Source: Polyrhizophydium stewartii (taxonomy: Eukaryota; Chytridiomycota; Chytridiomycetes; Rhizophydiales). Taken from it: a stretch of DNA of 14,405 bases. The translations under genes and the position numbers were made by a program. The DNA is taken from NCBI GenBank assembly GCA_027604665.1, contig JADGIZ010000398.1, forward strand, positions 1 through 14,405. Direction: 5' to 3'. The notes beneath the pieces were generated by a model. It did not search any database and had not been told where the DNA came from. It saw nothing but the letters and a program-made list of their open reading frames with translations. Numbering within the stretch: the first letter of the stretch is position 1; each line of letters opens with the position of its first letter. Positions 1-7,559 of this stretch are shown piece by piece.

Positions 1-206
1 TAGCCTGAGCGCCCCGACCCGTCCGTCAGCCTCCGCCACTCAGTGACACAACTCCTGCGTGGCCGGCTGCGTGCGCCTTCCCATACTACACGACACCCCT
101 CGACCCGGCCCACGCCGACGCCCCGAACCCCCACGCTGGCCTCCCTGTACTGCTCGCCGACCCTCAAATACATCGAAATTCATCATTCTTCCTCACTTTG
201 CGACCG
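1..206 (+). promoter_or_regulatory. 5' flank of the UPF0415 gene
   Basis: No gene is supported here. The open frames crossing this stretch are Arg/Pro/Ser-rich and look like shadows in GC-rich DNA. The last 45 bases before the ATG at 207 are less GC-rich than the rest and rich in pyrimidines (TTCATCATTCTTCCTCACTT at about 178-197), as in many fungal core promoters and leaders. A TATA-like CAAATACA lies near 165. No other element is recognised. Confidence 0.35.
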
Positions 207-1907
207 ATGCCGCTGCTCCCACAGGCGCTGGCGCTGCTCGCCCAGGCGCAGGCGCTGCTGCGCGAGATCGACGCCCTCGACACTCCCGCGCAGCCGGCGC
301 CGAGCCTCCCCGCCCTCGCCGGCGACCCCTCCGCCGCCCCGCGCGCGCGCCTGCGCGCCAAGTCGGCCCTGCCCGCCATCCAGGGGCTGTCCAAGCTGCG
401 CTCCTCTGTCCGAGCAGAGTCCAAGTTCCTGGCCAAGCTCGTTGCCGAGCCGGACTCGATCCGCCCCGCGCACGTCGCCTGCTCCAACATCCCGCACCTC
501 GCCGCCGTGCTCGCCGTCGTGCGGGCCGAGCAGTATGTCTCACACATCTTCCAGTCCTTTGCCTACTCGCCCCCAGACTCGGCAACCCGCTCGCTGTCGG
601 TCAGAGTCGACATTGTCGCCGACCGGGGCATGCGCTGGATCAAGGTCCGCGCCATGGCGCTGCGCAACGCAACCGCCGACTTTGAAGACGACGACGAAGA
701 CTCCGACCAGGACGAGGATGATGCCAGCCAAGCAAGCAGCGCCGCCAACGAGGAGGACGATGGCTTCCAGCGCCAGACGGCGGACGAGAACACGGATGCG
801 CAGGCCTTGCGAGTGCTGCGCGGAAAGCAGCCGCTGATCGTCAGACAGGCCGTGGCCATGATGGCCGCCGCGGCTCAAAACCCCGTCTTCTTCAAGCCGC
901 CTGCGGTTGTCTTTCGGTTCCTGTCCTCCGACGACCCCAGCGACAAGATCATCTCGGCACTGCGATCCATCGGCGCCATTGTCGAGCTTGGCTCGGCCAC
1001 ACCGACCCCAAGTGCGCCATCAGCCATCTCCGACATTCCCATGCAGCAGGCGGCCGGCCAATCTCACGCTTTGACGGCTGACGCAGCCGCCGCAGCCGCC
1101 TCAGCTGATGCGACAGCCCCAATCGGCGACTCCGGCTGCCAGGAAGCCGACGTCTCGGCCGCGCAGACCCCAGTTCTGGTTCACCCGGCCTTGACGCAAA
1201 CACTCAACGTGGACATTTCAACGCTCATCTCGCTCGTCACCGAGATCTGCCACCACCTCGATGCCATTCCGGCCTCCGTGTACGACACAGTGTACTTGCA
1301 CGAGCAGGCTGTCAACGAGGCCCGCGGGCGTCTGCTGCCGCTGCTGCAAGGCATCTTTGCCGGTCGGGATCTTGTCGTCACCCGTTCGGCGTTTGAAAAG
1401 TTCACCAAGATCGTCGCCCGATTGGGCGGCCCGCTCGAGATTGAGCGGTCGCGACTGCTATTCCACAGCGCCGACCTCGCCGGCTCACCAATCGATCCCG
1501 CCGCGCCTCTCACTGGCCATGCAAGTGAGCTGCCTCTGGACATCATCAGCCGTCAGCTCGCCCGGGTCGACCAGTTTGCCTTTGCAAAGATGCGTGTCAT
1601 TCCAAACGACCCGGACGAGCGCTTTGTCGCCGCCATCAAGTCGTCCACTCGCTTTGGTGAACACAATATCGCCATCTTTGGCACCGGCGCCAAGCTGCAG
1701 ATCACAACCATAACCGCAAACGCTTGGGTCGAGCGGTCGCTCTTTGAGTTTGGGCTGCAGGACGTGGGTCTGTGGGTTCACGAGCCCCGATCGCTTGTTG
1801 AGCTACGCCTGCTCAAATATATTGCGCATGCCCCGTCGGATGGCGCACCACCCGACGGCGCTGCGTCAGACTTGGGGACCCCTGCGGGCGATGCCAACGC
1901 CGCATAG
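207..1907 (+). CDS. UPF0415 / DUF1308 family protein (C7orf25-like)
   Basis: A single-exon gene of 566 residues. The ATG at 207 is chosen because the only earlier in-frame start-like codon is a TTG. The N-terminal part (about 1-150) carries the family motif VDIVADRGMRWIKVRA near residue 130, matching the region known as DUF5614 in human C7orf25. An acidic linker follows (DDDEDSDQDEDD). FFKPPAVVFRF comes next, then an Ala/Ser/Thr-rich spacer. The C-terminal DUF1308 domain begins with LNVDISTLISLV (about residue 333), continues through LARLGG-type and EIERSRLL segments, and ends with the signature IFGTGAKLQITTITANAWV near 490 and WVHEPRSLVE. The C-terminal half of this family has been compared with PIN-like nucleases; the Asp in NVDISTL would fit an acidic site, but activity is not shown. 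Its biochemical role is unknown. It converges on the secreted-protein gene with a 46-bp gap. Family assignment is confident; function is not. Confidence 0.85.
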   Translation: MPLLPQALALLAQAQALLREIDALDTPAQPAPSLPALAGDPSAAPRARLRAKSALPAIQGLSKLRSSVRAESKFLAKLVAEPDSIRPAHVACSNIPHLAAVLAVVRAEQYVSHIFQSFAYSPPDSATRSLSVRVDIVADRGMRWIKVRAMALRNATADFEDDDEDSDQDEDDASQASSAANEEDDGFQRQTADENTDAQALRVLRGKQPLIVRQAVAMMAAAAQNPVFFKPPAVVFRFLSSDDPSDKIISALRSIGAIVELGSATPTPSAPSAISDIPMQQAAGQSHALTADAAAAAASADATAPIGDSGCQEADVSAAQTPVLVHPALTQTLNVDISTLISLVTEICHHLDAIPASVYDTVYLHEQAVNEARGRLLPLLQGIFAGRDLVVTRSAFEKFTKIVARLGGPLEIERSRLLFHSADLAGSPIDPAAPLTGHASELPLDIISRQLARVDQFAFAKMRVIPNDPDERFVAAIKSSTRFGEHNIAIFGTGAKLQITTITANAWVERSLFEFGLQDVGLWVHEPRSLVELRLLKYIAHAPSDGAPPDGAASDLGTPAGDANAA

Positions 1908-1953
1908 GCTCCCTTGCAACACATGGCCTTCTTTTTCCAAATGGCGCCTTGCA

Positions 1954-2640
1954 TCATGCATCAGCCGCGGCCACCGACGCTATTGCCGTCACAACCACCG
2001 TCTCTGTCTCCGTTGCCGTTGACTTTTGCGTCACTGTCAGCGTCGCCGTGGCAGCCGCAACCACCTTGTCGCAATCCATCCTTGGGTGGTTCCACGAGAT
2101 CCTCTGCTGCTCCGCAAGCGTGCCCCATGCGGTTCCGGGCGAGACGCCGTGCTTGCTTTGCCAGTATCTGCACATGACGGTCGCGCACTTGGCCGCATTC
2201 CAAAGGCGCCGGGCATACGCGGGCGTCTCGCCCCACGTCACATACGGCACGAGCCCAAATGCCTCTGACAATGAGATGCACTGCTCGCTGTTATACGGCG
2301 AGACGCGGAAGCTGCACTGCATCTGGCTGTGCGACCATGACTGCTTGGCCTGATCGGGCAGCGTGCCCCACGATCGAAACGGCACCACCTCGTACTTGAC
2401 AGCCCACAAAGAGCACATCTGGTGGCTGCAGTCCCGTTCGTCCCACGCAGCCTGCTGCTCCTGGCCCGCCGTGCCCCATGTGATGTACGGCACGACGCCG
2501 TGCGTGTCTGCAAGCTGCGCGCACACGGCGTCCGCCGCTGTGGTTGTTGTCGCTGCTGCTGCCGGCGCCGCCGTCGTGGTCGACTCCGATGCGCTGCGAA
2601 CTGCCGGACATGCCGCCAAGAGCGACAGCAGTGCGATCAT
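1954..2640 (-). CDS. Secreted Cys/Trp-Gly repeat protein, unrecognised family
   Basis: A single-exon gene of 228 residues. It starts with a short hydrophobic signal peptide (MIALLSLLAACPAVRS), followed by a Thr/Ala-rich mucin-like stretch (20-38). The body (40-190) is an exact 81-residue tandem duplication. Cys 40, 71, 76 and 109 recur as Cys 121, 152, 157 and 190, and Trp-Gly 55 and 91 recur at 136 and 172. Each unit holds two sub-repeats of the form C-x(7)-GVVP-x(3)-WGT-x(9)-W-x(4-7)-C, with an offset of 36 residues. A Thr/Val-rich tail follows (TATLTVTQKSTATETETVVV), typical of O-glycosylated fungal surface proteins. There is no GPI-like C-terminal hydrophobic anchor or transmembrane helix, so it is probably released or wall-attached. 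The four pairs of cysteines probably form disulfides. I do not recognise the family; a carbohydrate-binding or wall role is only a guess. It is transcribed divergently from the gene at 2918. Confidence 0.75.
   Translation of the reverse strand: MIALLSLLAACPAVRSASESTTTAAPAAAATTTTAADAVCAQLADTHGVVPYITWGTAGQEQQAAWDERDCSHQMCSLWAVKYEVVPFRSWGTLPDQAKQSWSHSQMQCSFRVSPYNSEQCISLSEAFGLVPYVTWGETPAYARRLWNAAKCATVMCRYWQSKHGVSPGTAWGTLAEQQRISWNHPRMDCDKVVAAATATLTVTQKSTATETETVVVTAIASVAAADA
2071..2523 (-). repeat. Tandem 81-codon (243-bp) duplication inside the secreted protein
   Basis: Residues 40-109 and 121-190 of the secreted protein align without gaps at a spacing of exactly 81 residues. All four Cys, both WG dipeptides (first VPYITWG/VPYVTWG, second SWGTL/AWGTL) and both downstream Trp (66/147 and 102/183) are kept. 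The protein similarity has diverged elsewhere, so the duplication is old and under selection. Confidence 0.8.
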
Positions 2641-2917
2641 GGCGATTGGGGAAGCTCCAAAGGCGTCTTCACGAATTCTCGTCGGCAGACATTGTCCTGA
2701 GAATCAATAGCCCGCACGGTCTGCAGAGCGCAGATCGAAGGGTTTCTGTCGATCAAGTGCGGCCGCATCCACGCCACGCTCGTGTGCCTATCGCATAGTA
2801 TGCCGCATCCATATCGCGCCTCACGCCTGCCCCGTGGAACCATCCCCGCACCCACCATACCAATGGAGGTGCTTCCCGCTGCCGCCATCATCGGCGGACG
2901 ACGCATCACGCGAGCCG
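2641..2917. promoter_or_regulatory. Divergent intergenic promoter region
   Basis: 277 bp between the ATG of the secreted protein (minus) and the ATG chosen for the low-complexity protein (plus). No TATA box or other recognised element is obvious. Small open frames cross it but look like shadows. The plus-strand gene may in fact begin with an exon inside this region (ATGs at 2800 and 2863 lie in another frame). Confidence 0.35.
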
Positions 2918-4363
2918 ATGCCTCCTGCTCAGCCGGTCCCGGGCAGCATCGCGTCGCCCGCGGCTCCCTCTGTCGACTCTGCAAGGCGATCGCCGCTGTC
3001 TGCCGCTGCCGGGCATGCCGCAACGCAGATGGAGAGGGAGGCCGCACCAAGAGTCCTTCCGCCGATAGCCCGGCCCGCCCTGGTCGTCGCCGAGACTGTG
3101 CCTCCAGCGGACCAGCCCGCATCGCAGCTGCAGCGCAGGCCGCCGAGTGCCGAGCCGCAACAACTTTCGCCGCGCAAGGCCTCATATGCGTCGCCCTCAT
3201 CTCCGCTGCGAAGCGGCGTCACGCCAATAACCCCAAGCCCGCTGCCCTTTCTGCAAATCGGCGGCGACTACTTTGGCCCACGTCCGGGCGGCACCGTCAG
3301 CTCGCGGCCAAGCATCGTGGTGTCAAACACCCACCAGCGGTCCACATCGGCTCCAACCCGCCACGGGCATATTCCACACCATGTCGAGCCCCTGAAGAGC
3401 CAGTTCGGCAAAAGCGCATCGCATGCCGTCCTGCACGACATGCCAAGCTCGTCGCTGCCTTCCATGGGACGCCCAAGCACGCGCGAGTCCAGCACACTCA
3501 TGCCAAAACCCGTGCACCAGTCTCATCACCAGCCACAGCCGCCATCCTCTAATCAGCATGCCCGAGCAGCAACCAATCCGCCTGCGTCACACCAAGCCCA
3601 TCTCACCAGCAGCCACTCGCAAAGATTCTCCATCAGCTCGCTCGTCCAGCGCGCATCTCAAACCACCCGTGGCTGCCCGTCGCCGCCGCATTCCGGCGCA
3701 ACGCCGCCGCACACTTCAACTATGCCGCGCAGTGCCTCGCGGTCCGCGTATCTCGAGTCGGCGGGGACATCGCCGCACGCGTCGCGCGGAAGCAACCTGC
3801 ACCTCACCTCGTCGCCGTCCATGACGGCACAAAACGCCATCCACCGTATCTGCACATCCACCGGCGCGGCGGACCGCGGCAACATCTTCCTCACGACCAA
3901 AAAGGACGTTGAGTTTCTGTCAAAGCTCATCCAGGAGCAGGGCTCGGTCGACGTCACACAGAGCGACAAGGACGAGTGGACAAAGATGGTCCTCAAAAAA
4001 GAAATCAAGTCGGCCGAGCGCGAGATGCGCATGCTGCAGATGGAAAAGGACACGAAACGGACCGATCGGTCAGATCCGTCCATCGATGCGAGTGCAAACG
4101 GCGGCGGCGTTGGACTTGCAGGATCTGCGGGAGATGTCCATACCGCAAGCCCGGGTCTCTCTCACTCGCAGCAGTCGTCGACTCTGCAGCGCGCTCACGC
4201 TCAGGGTGTCTCGACAGAGACTGGCGCACACACCGACGCCTCTTACGAGGCCAAGTCAACGTCCATGCCGCGACCGTCAAAACGCCAGTCGCAAACAATC
4301 AGTCCTGCGCCAATTAAATCAAGCACGAGCCGCCTCGGAAGTCTCTCCAAGCTGTTCGCATAG
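2918..4363 (+). CDS. Hypothetical low-complexity protein with a C-terminal helical segment
   Basis: An open frame of 481 residues from the ATG at 2918. The frame is open further upstream (to a GTG at 2834), but no earlier in-frame ATG exists, so an upstream exon cannot be excluded. Most of the protein is Ser/Pro/His/Thr-rich and probably disordered (SPSSPLRSG, HQSHHQPQPPSSNQH), with many SP/TP sites that would suit phosphorylation. One segment, about residues 321-380, looks folded: NIFLTTKKDVEFLSKLI, then an Asp/Glu/Lys-rich amphipathic helix (EWTKMVLKKEIKSAEREMRM) that could form a coiled coil. The C-terminus is again Ser-rich and ends LGSLSKLFA, a short basic-hydrophobic motif. I do not recognise a family. 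Codon use (frequent C or G at third positions) supports real coding. It could be a scaffold or signalling adaptor, but this is speculation. Confidence 0.6.
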   Translation: MPPAQPVPGSIASPAAPSVDSARRSPLSAAAGHAATQMEREAAPRVLPPIARPALVVAETVPPADQPASQLQRRPPSAEPQQLSPRKASYASPSSPLRSGVTPITPSPLPFLQIGGDYFGPRPGGTVSSRPSIVVSNTHQRSTSAPTRHGHIPHHVEPLKSQFGKSASHAVLHDMPSSSLPSMGRPSTRESSTLMPKPVHQSHHQPQPPSSNQHARAATNPPASHQAHLTSSHSQRFSISSLVQRASQTTRGCPSPPHSGATPPHTSTMPRSASRSAYLESAGTSPHASRGSNLHLTSSPSMTAQNAIHRICTSTGAADRGNIFLTTKKDVEFLSKLIQEQGSVDVTQSDKDEWTKMVLKKEIKSAEREMRMLQMEKDTKRTDRSDPSIDASANGGGVGLAGSAGDVHTASPGLSHSQQSSTLQRAHAQGVSTETGAHTDASYEAKSTSMPRPSKRQSQTISPAPIKSSTSRLGSLSKLFA

Positions 4364-4684
4364 GTGGCTCCTCAGCCGCATCCTTGAACCACCATACCGA
4401 CCAGTGCTTTGGTCCCACCGCGCCAAAAAGGATCGTCTCATTTTTTGTCGCAATGAACCTGTCACTCAGATGATGCTGCATTGGAGCCGCGAGCAAAACA
4501 AGCACTCGGGGCCGTTCATCTGGAATGCATGCGCAACGGCTTCATATGGGATCGCGGCGCGCGAGCATCGCAAATCGGCGCAGCCTTGTACTCCTCACGG
4601 GGTCGGCTACCAACAGCAAGTCTGTGTAGCAGATACTGAACATGGTGGCATGAAGAGGCATGGCGAAGAAATGTGGAGCCGAGT
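4364..4684. other. Convergent intergenic gap, no gene supported
   Basis: 321 bp between the stop of the low-complexity protein and the stop of the TBC gene. It would hold both 3' untranslated regions. No AATAAA is seen on either strand. A 63-codon minus-strand open frame (4314-4505, containing the stretch RFIATKNETILFGAVG) overlaps the end of the plus-strand gene; it has no recognisable homology and I do not call it a gene. Confidence 0.4.
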
Positions 4685-7375
4685 TCAGAGCTCGAGGCTG
4701 TCAAGGCGTTCCACGAGCGTCTCTGGTGTCGCTGGTGTCGCTGGTGTCGCTGGCGCCGCAGACGGCGGGCGGGTGCGTGATGCCTGTGAGAGCGACGAGC
4801 TTCTTGATCCTGAACGGATATGCTGGCTTTGCGATGCTGGCGCTCGAGAGAGGGAGACGTCTTGCTGCGCTACGGGCATGTCCGGTGACAAGCTTGCGTT
4901 TGTCGAATCTGACGACGACAAGGGCCTGACGAGGCGGCCGAGCACTGTGTGGATTGGGATCCGCAGCGAGCCCAAAGCGCCACTTTCAAAAGGTTCAACG
5001 TCGCGGTCGCTGATGCAGCCGCGCGATCGTGCAATGCCCTCGAAGCGCAGATACAGCTGCTCCGCACGCACAAGAATCCGATCGAGGCGCATGTTCATCG
5101 ACAAGTCGTTGATGTACTATCCCGCACATGATTAGCACCTCAAAGATCAGCAGCAGGCCACGCGATACAGCCAGGCTGCTCACCTTGAGCACTTCGTCAA
5201 AGGTCAGCAGGTGACGGACAATCGCGTCCCGATGCTCGTCCAGAATTGCCATGGCGATAAAATGCTGCAAATCTGTCGTGTAGCGGTCTGAGGCCCACAG
5301 CTCCCAGATGCGCAACACGTCGTCAAACTCAAACTCGCGCTTGAACAGCACCAAAAACCACCGGAAGCAGCAGAACAGGTTAAGCGCGTCAATGACCTTG
5401 AGATGCACATGGAGGCCCGGGTCCAGCACGCGCATCATAGTCTCCATCGTCTCGAGGTTCCGGCGCATTCCACTGCCGTCCTTGCGGAAGTTGTCTTTCT
5501 GCACGCAGCCAAGGTAAGCGCACGCGGCGTCCAAGTCGGCAGGGGCGGAAACGGCCCCAAAAGCTCACCAGCCGCTCCATCATCCAGACAAAACACCAGT
5601 ACGTGTCTGCCTCGTTGCCCTTCATGACAACCAGAATCGGCGCAGCGAGGTCGGCCATGCCCTGCACAAACCCGAGCCCGTCGTTCTCGGGGGACGTCGA
5701 GTACGTCACCAGTATGTCACGCAGCTGCTCGAGGTGGCCCGTGAGCCTGAACTGGCTGCCAAATGGAGCGGTCGACGCGGTGCTTGAACGCGGAGACGCG
5801 GGCAGTGAGGCTCCACCAGAATTTGGCAGCGATGTCCTGGCGGCCGGTGCTCCACGCGCAGCACTCGATCCGGCCAGCGGGGCTTGAGTCGGCGACTGCG
5901 GACGCTGCAAATCGGTCTGCGTGATTTGCCGTACCGTTGACGATGCAAAGAATGGATGGCCGCGGTCGGTGCGCACAACATCTTTCTCTGAACGACGGCA
6001 ATCGCAGGTCAGCGCAGGCAAGTACACGAGTAGGGCAGAGAAAACGTCATATAATCACCGATGCGCATGATGTTGTCCGCAAGATCGTCTTTGACGATAT
6101 GCTCGCCAAGTGAGGCCGAGTCGTGCAAGTTCTGCAGCTGGCTCTTCCACGCGCGCTTCAGCGCCATGTACCTCGCCTGCCTATCTGCGCGGATCTGATT
6201 GCGCTCGGCAACAGATGACGACCACGGAAATATCCCAAACAGAAACCTCCATGCATGCGGGCGCACGGCATTCTCGAGGCCCTGGAAGCGTGCACAATCG
6301 AGGCACAGAAATCATCGCAATCAGCCAACGCCCTCTCCGCTCGGATGCCCTGCCTGCATTCTACCCACGCCACGGAAGATGGCTTCTCTGACAACCGATG
6401 GATGCACGCGCAGGCGTCCAATGCGCGTGCACGCCTGCTCCTCGGTCTCGTCTGGCAGTCGAGGCCCCTCGTGGAACCAGCTCCTCCACGTCTCGAGCGA
6501 GACGGGCTCGCCGCGCACAATCTCCCTTGGTGGCGGTGCAAAGTCGGTCTGCAGCACGGCATTGCACCACGATCACGGTCGCCATCAGAGCCGGGTTCTG
6601 AGGGCAGGCACAAGCGCATCGGCGGCGGGGGCATCGACGCACACTTAATATCTCAAACTTGCCGATGCTGGTGTCGGCCTCGACGGTTCGGTCCCACACG
6701 ACGTCGCGCGCGTGGTCGACAGGCCGTGCGATGCGGATCGGCTCGATCGCAGCACCGCGTGCACCCGGCGACGCGGCGTCGACATCGGCGTGCGACAGCA
6801 GGTCAAACGTGCCCAGCAGCGGGTCGTCTGGGTCGTTGATGGGCTGGTGCGCCATCTCGGCGCGGGCCACCTGCATCTGGTGTGCCCAGTGCGCCAGCTC
6901 GACGCGCGCCGGCTCGAACGTGTACTGGATCGGCTCCAAGTCGGGATGCCCGGCGTGCTGTGCGCCAGCGCCGTCGCCGCCGCCGCCGCTTGCGCGGTCC
7001 CTGCCCGAGCGCTCGGCAATCATGGGTATGATGTGCTCCGATACATGTGCTGATGCGAGCGATGGGTCAGCGGGCAAGGCCGCAGGCGGCAAGCACGCAG
7101 CGGGGGCGGGGTCTTGCCCGTTGTCTCGCGGTACAGCCGGGCGACCTGCGCAAACCCCTCAAAGAGCGACCAGCGGGCCTCGTCGAGCAGGCTGCTCCAT
7201 CGCGCAGCCAGGGCCGGGCAACAGGTGCGGCAGTCGTTCGAGGCCGGAGGCGCAGGGCCAGGGTGCACACAATGAGCGAGTCAGCGGCGGCGCCGGGTGC
7301 GGGCACGGGCAGCGCAGACAGAGGGCATCGATTCCGGCCAGGTACAGCCTTCGCTAGCCCTTCTCCGTCTGCCAT
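4685..7375 (-). CDS. Rab GTPase-activating protein, TBC domain (GYP7/TBC1D15 type)
   Basis: Exons by splice signals and frame, in transcript order: 7375-7269, 7191-7118, 7049-6643, 6548-6369, 6281-6059, 5987-5569, 5498-5184, 5116-4685, giving about 718 residues (family members are about 690-750). The protein would stimulate GTP hydrolysis by Rab7/Ypt7-like GTPases on endosomes and vacuoles. Motifs: RWSLFEGFAQVARLYRETT (the GYP7 linker), FEILS..DFAPPPREIVRGEPVS, AIFRGGLENAVRPHAWRFLFG (start of TBC, about 251), the arginine finger in IEKDVVRTDR (Arg about 336), the glutamine finger in GFVQGMADL (Gln about 439; usual YxQ has Phe here), MMERLKDNFRKDGSGM, and LNLFCCFRWFLVLFKREFEF. About 55 Ser/Pro-rich residues are inserted between the two fingers. 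The Ser/Pro-rich tail has a PAT repeat. Internal splices each restore both frame and family motif. The first two exons are uncertain: the donor at 7268 is weak (GTGCAC), and the usual N-terminal PH-like part is not seen. The gene is divergent from eIF3b. Confidence 0.85.
4723..4758 (-). repeat. 9-bp tandem repeat coding for Pro-Ala-Thr
   Basis: CTGGTGTCG on the plus strand occurs three times in perfect register (4723-4749), followed by one degenerate copy (CTGGCGCCG). On the coding (minus) strand it reads APATPATPATPE near the C-terminus of the TBC protein. A short microsatellite-like array in a disordered tail, likely length-variable between strains. Confidence 0.85.
7050..7117 (-). other. 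Probable GC-AG intron in the TBC gene
   Basis: 68 nt. The exon ends ACAACGG and the intron begins GCAAGA (non-canonical GC donor), has a CTGAC branch site (CCGCTGACCC), and ends GCATCAG. Splicing turns RETTGKTPPP into RETTAHVSEHIIP, joining two frames and matching the order seen in GYP7-type proteins (linker helix then a second helix). No GT donor in the surrounding sequence gives the same frame with a normal intron length. Confidence 0.65.
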
Positions 7376-7559
7376 CCCTCAGCGTGCTGCCCGCTCCCCC
7401 GCCCAACGCGGCGACGGCGACGCACTCGGCCATGCCCGTCGGGTGTCGCCAGCGAGCGAAAGCTTCGCCGAGAGCGCGATTCCGCCGTTTCCGCAGCGCA
7501 CTCGCGTCTTTTCCAATCCCACTTTTTTTTCTCACCCACTTCCAAGACTCGCTGCAGCC
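7376..7559. promoter_or_regulatory. Shared divergent promoter of the TBC and eIF3b genes
   Basis: 184 bp between the two proposed start codons. Near the eIF3b ATG there is a CCAAT (7513-7517), then a run of eight T (7523-7530) and a pyrimidine-rich leader (CTCACCCACTTCC). Pyrimidine tracts immediately upstream of the ATG are common in highly expressed fungal translation genes. If the TBC gene has further 5' exons, this region would be narrower. Confidence 0.45.

Noticed and set aside
4314..4505. 63-codon minus-strand frame with protein-like stretch RFIATKNETILFGAVG
   Set aside because: Overlaps the 3' end of the plus-strand gene, has no homology I can recognise, and no splice or promoter support.
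3909..5135. A 408-codon plus-strand open frame overlapping the low-complexity gene, the convergent gap and the TBC 3' exon
   Set aside because: It is Arg/Ser/Cys-rich without domain-like sequence, lies antisense to conserved TBC codons, and is explained by stop-poor GC-rich DNA.
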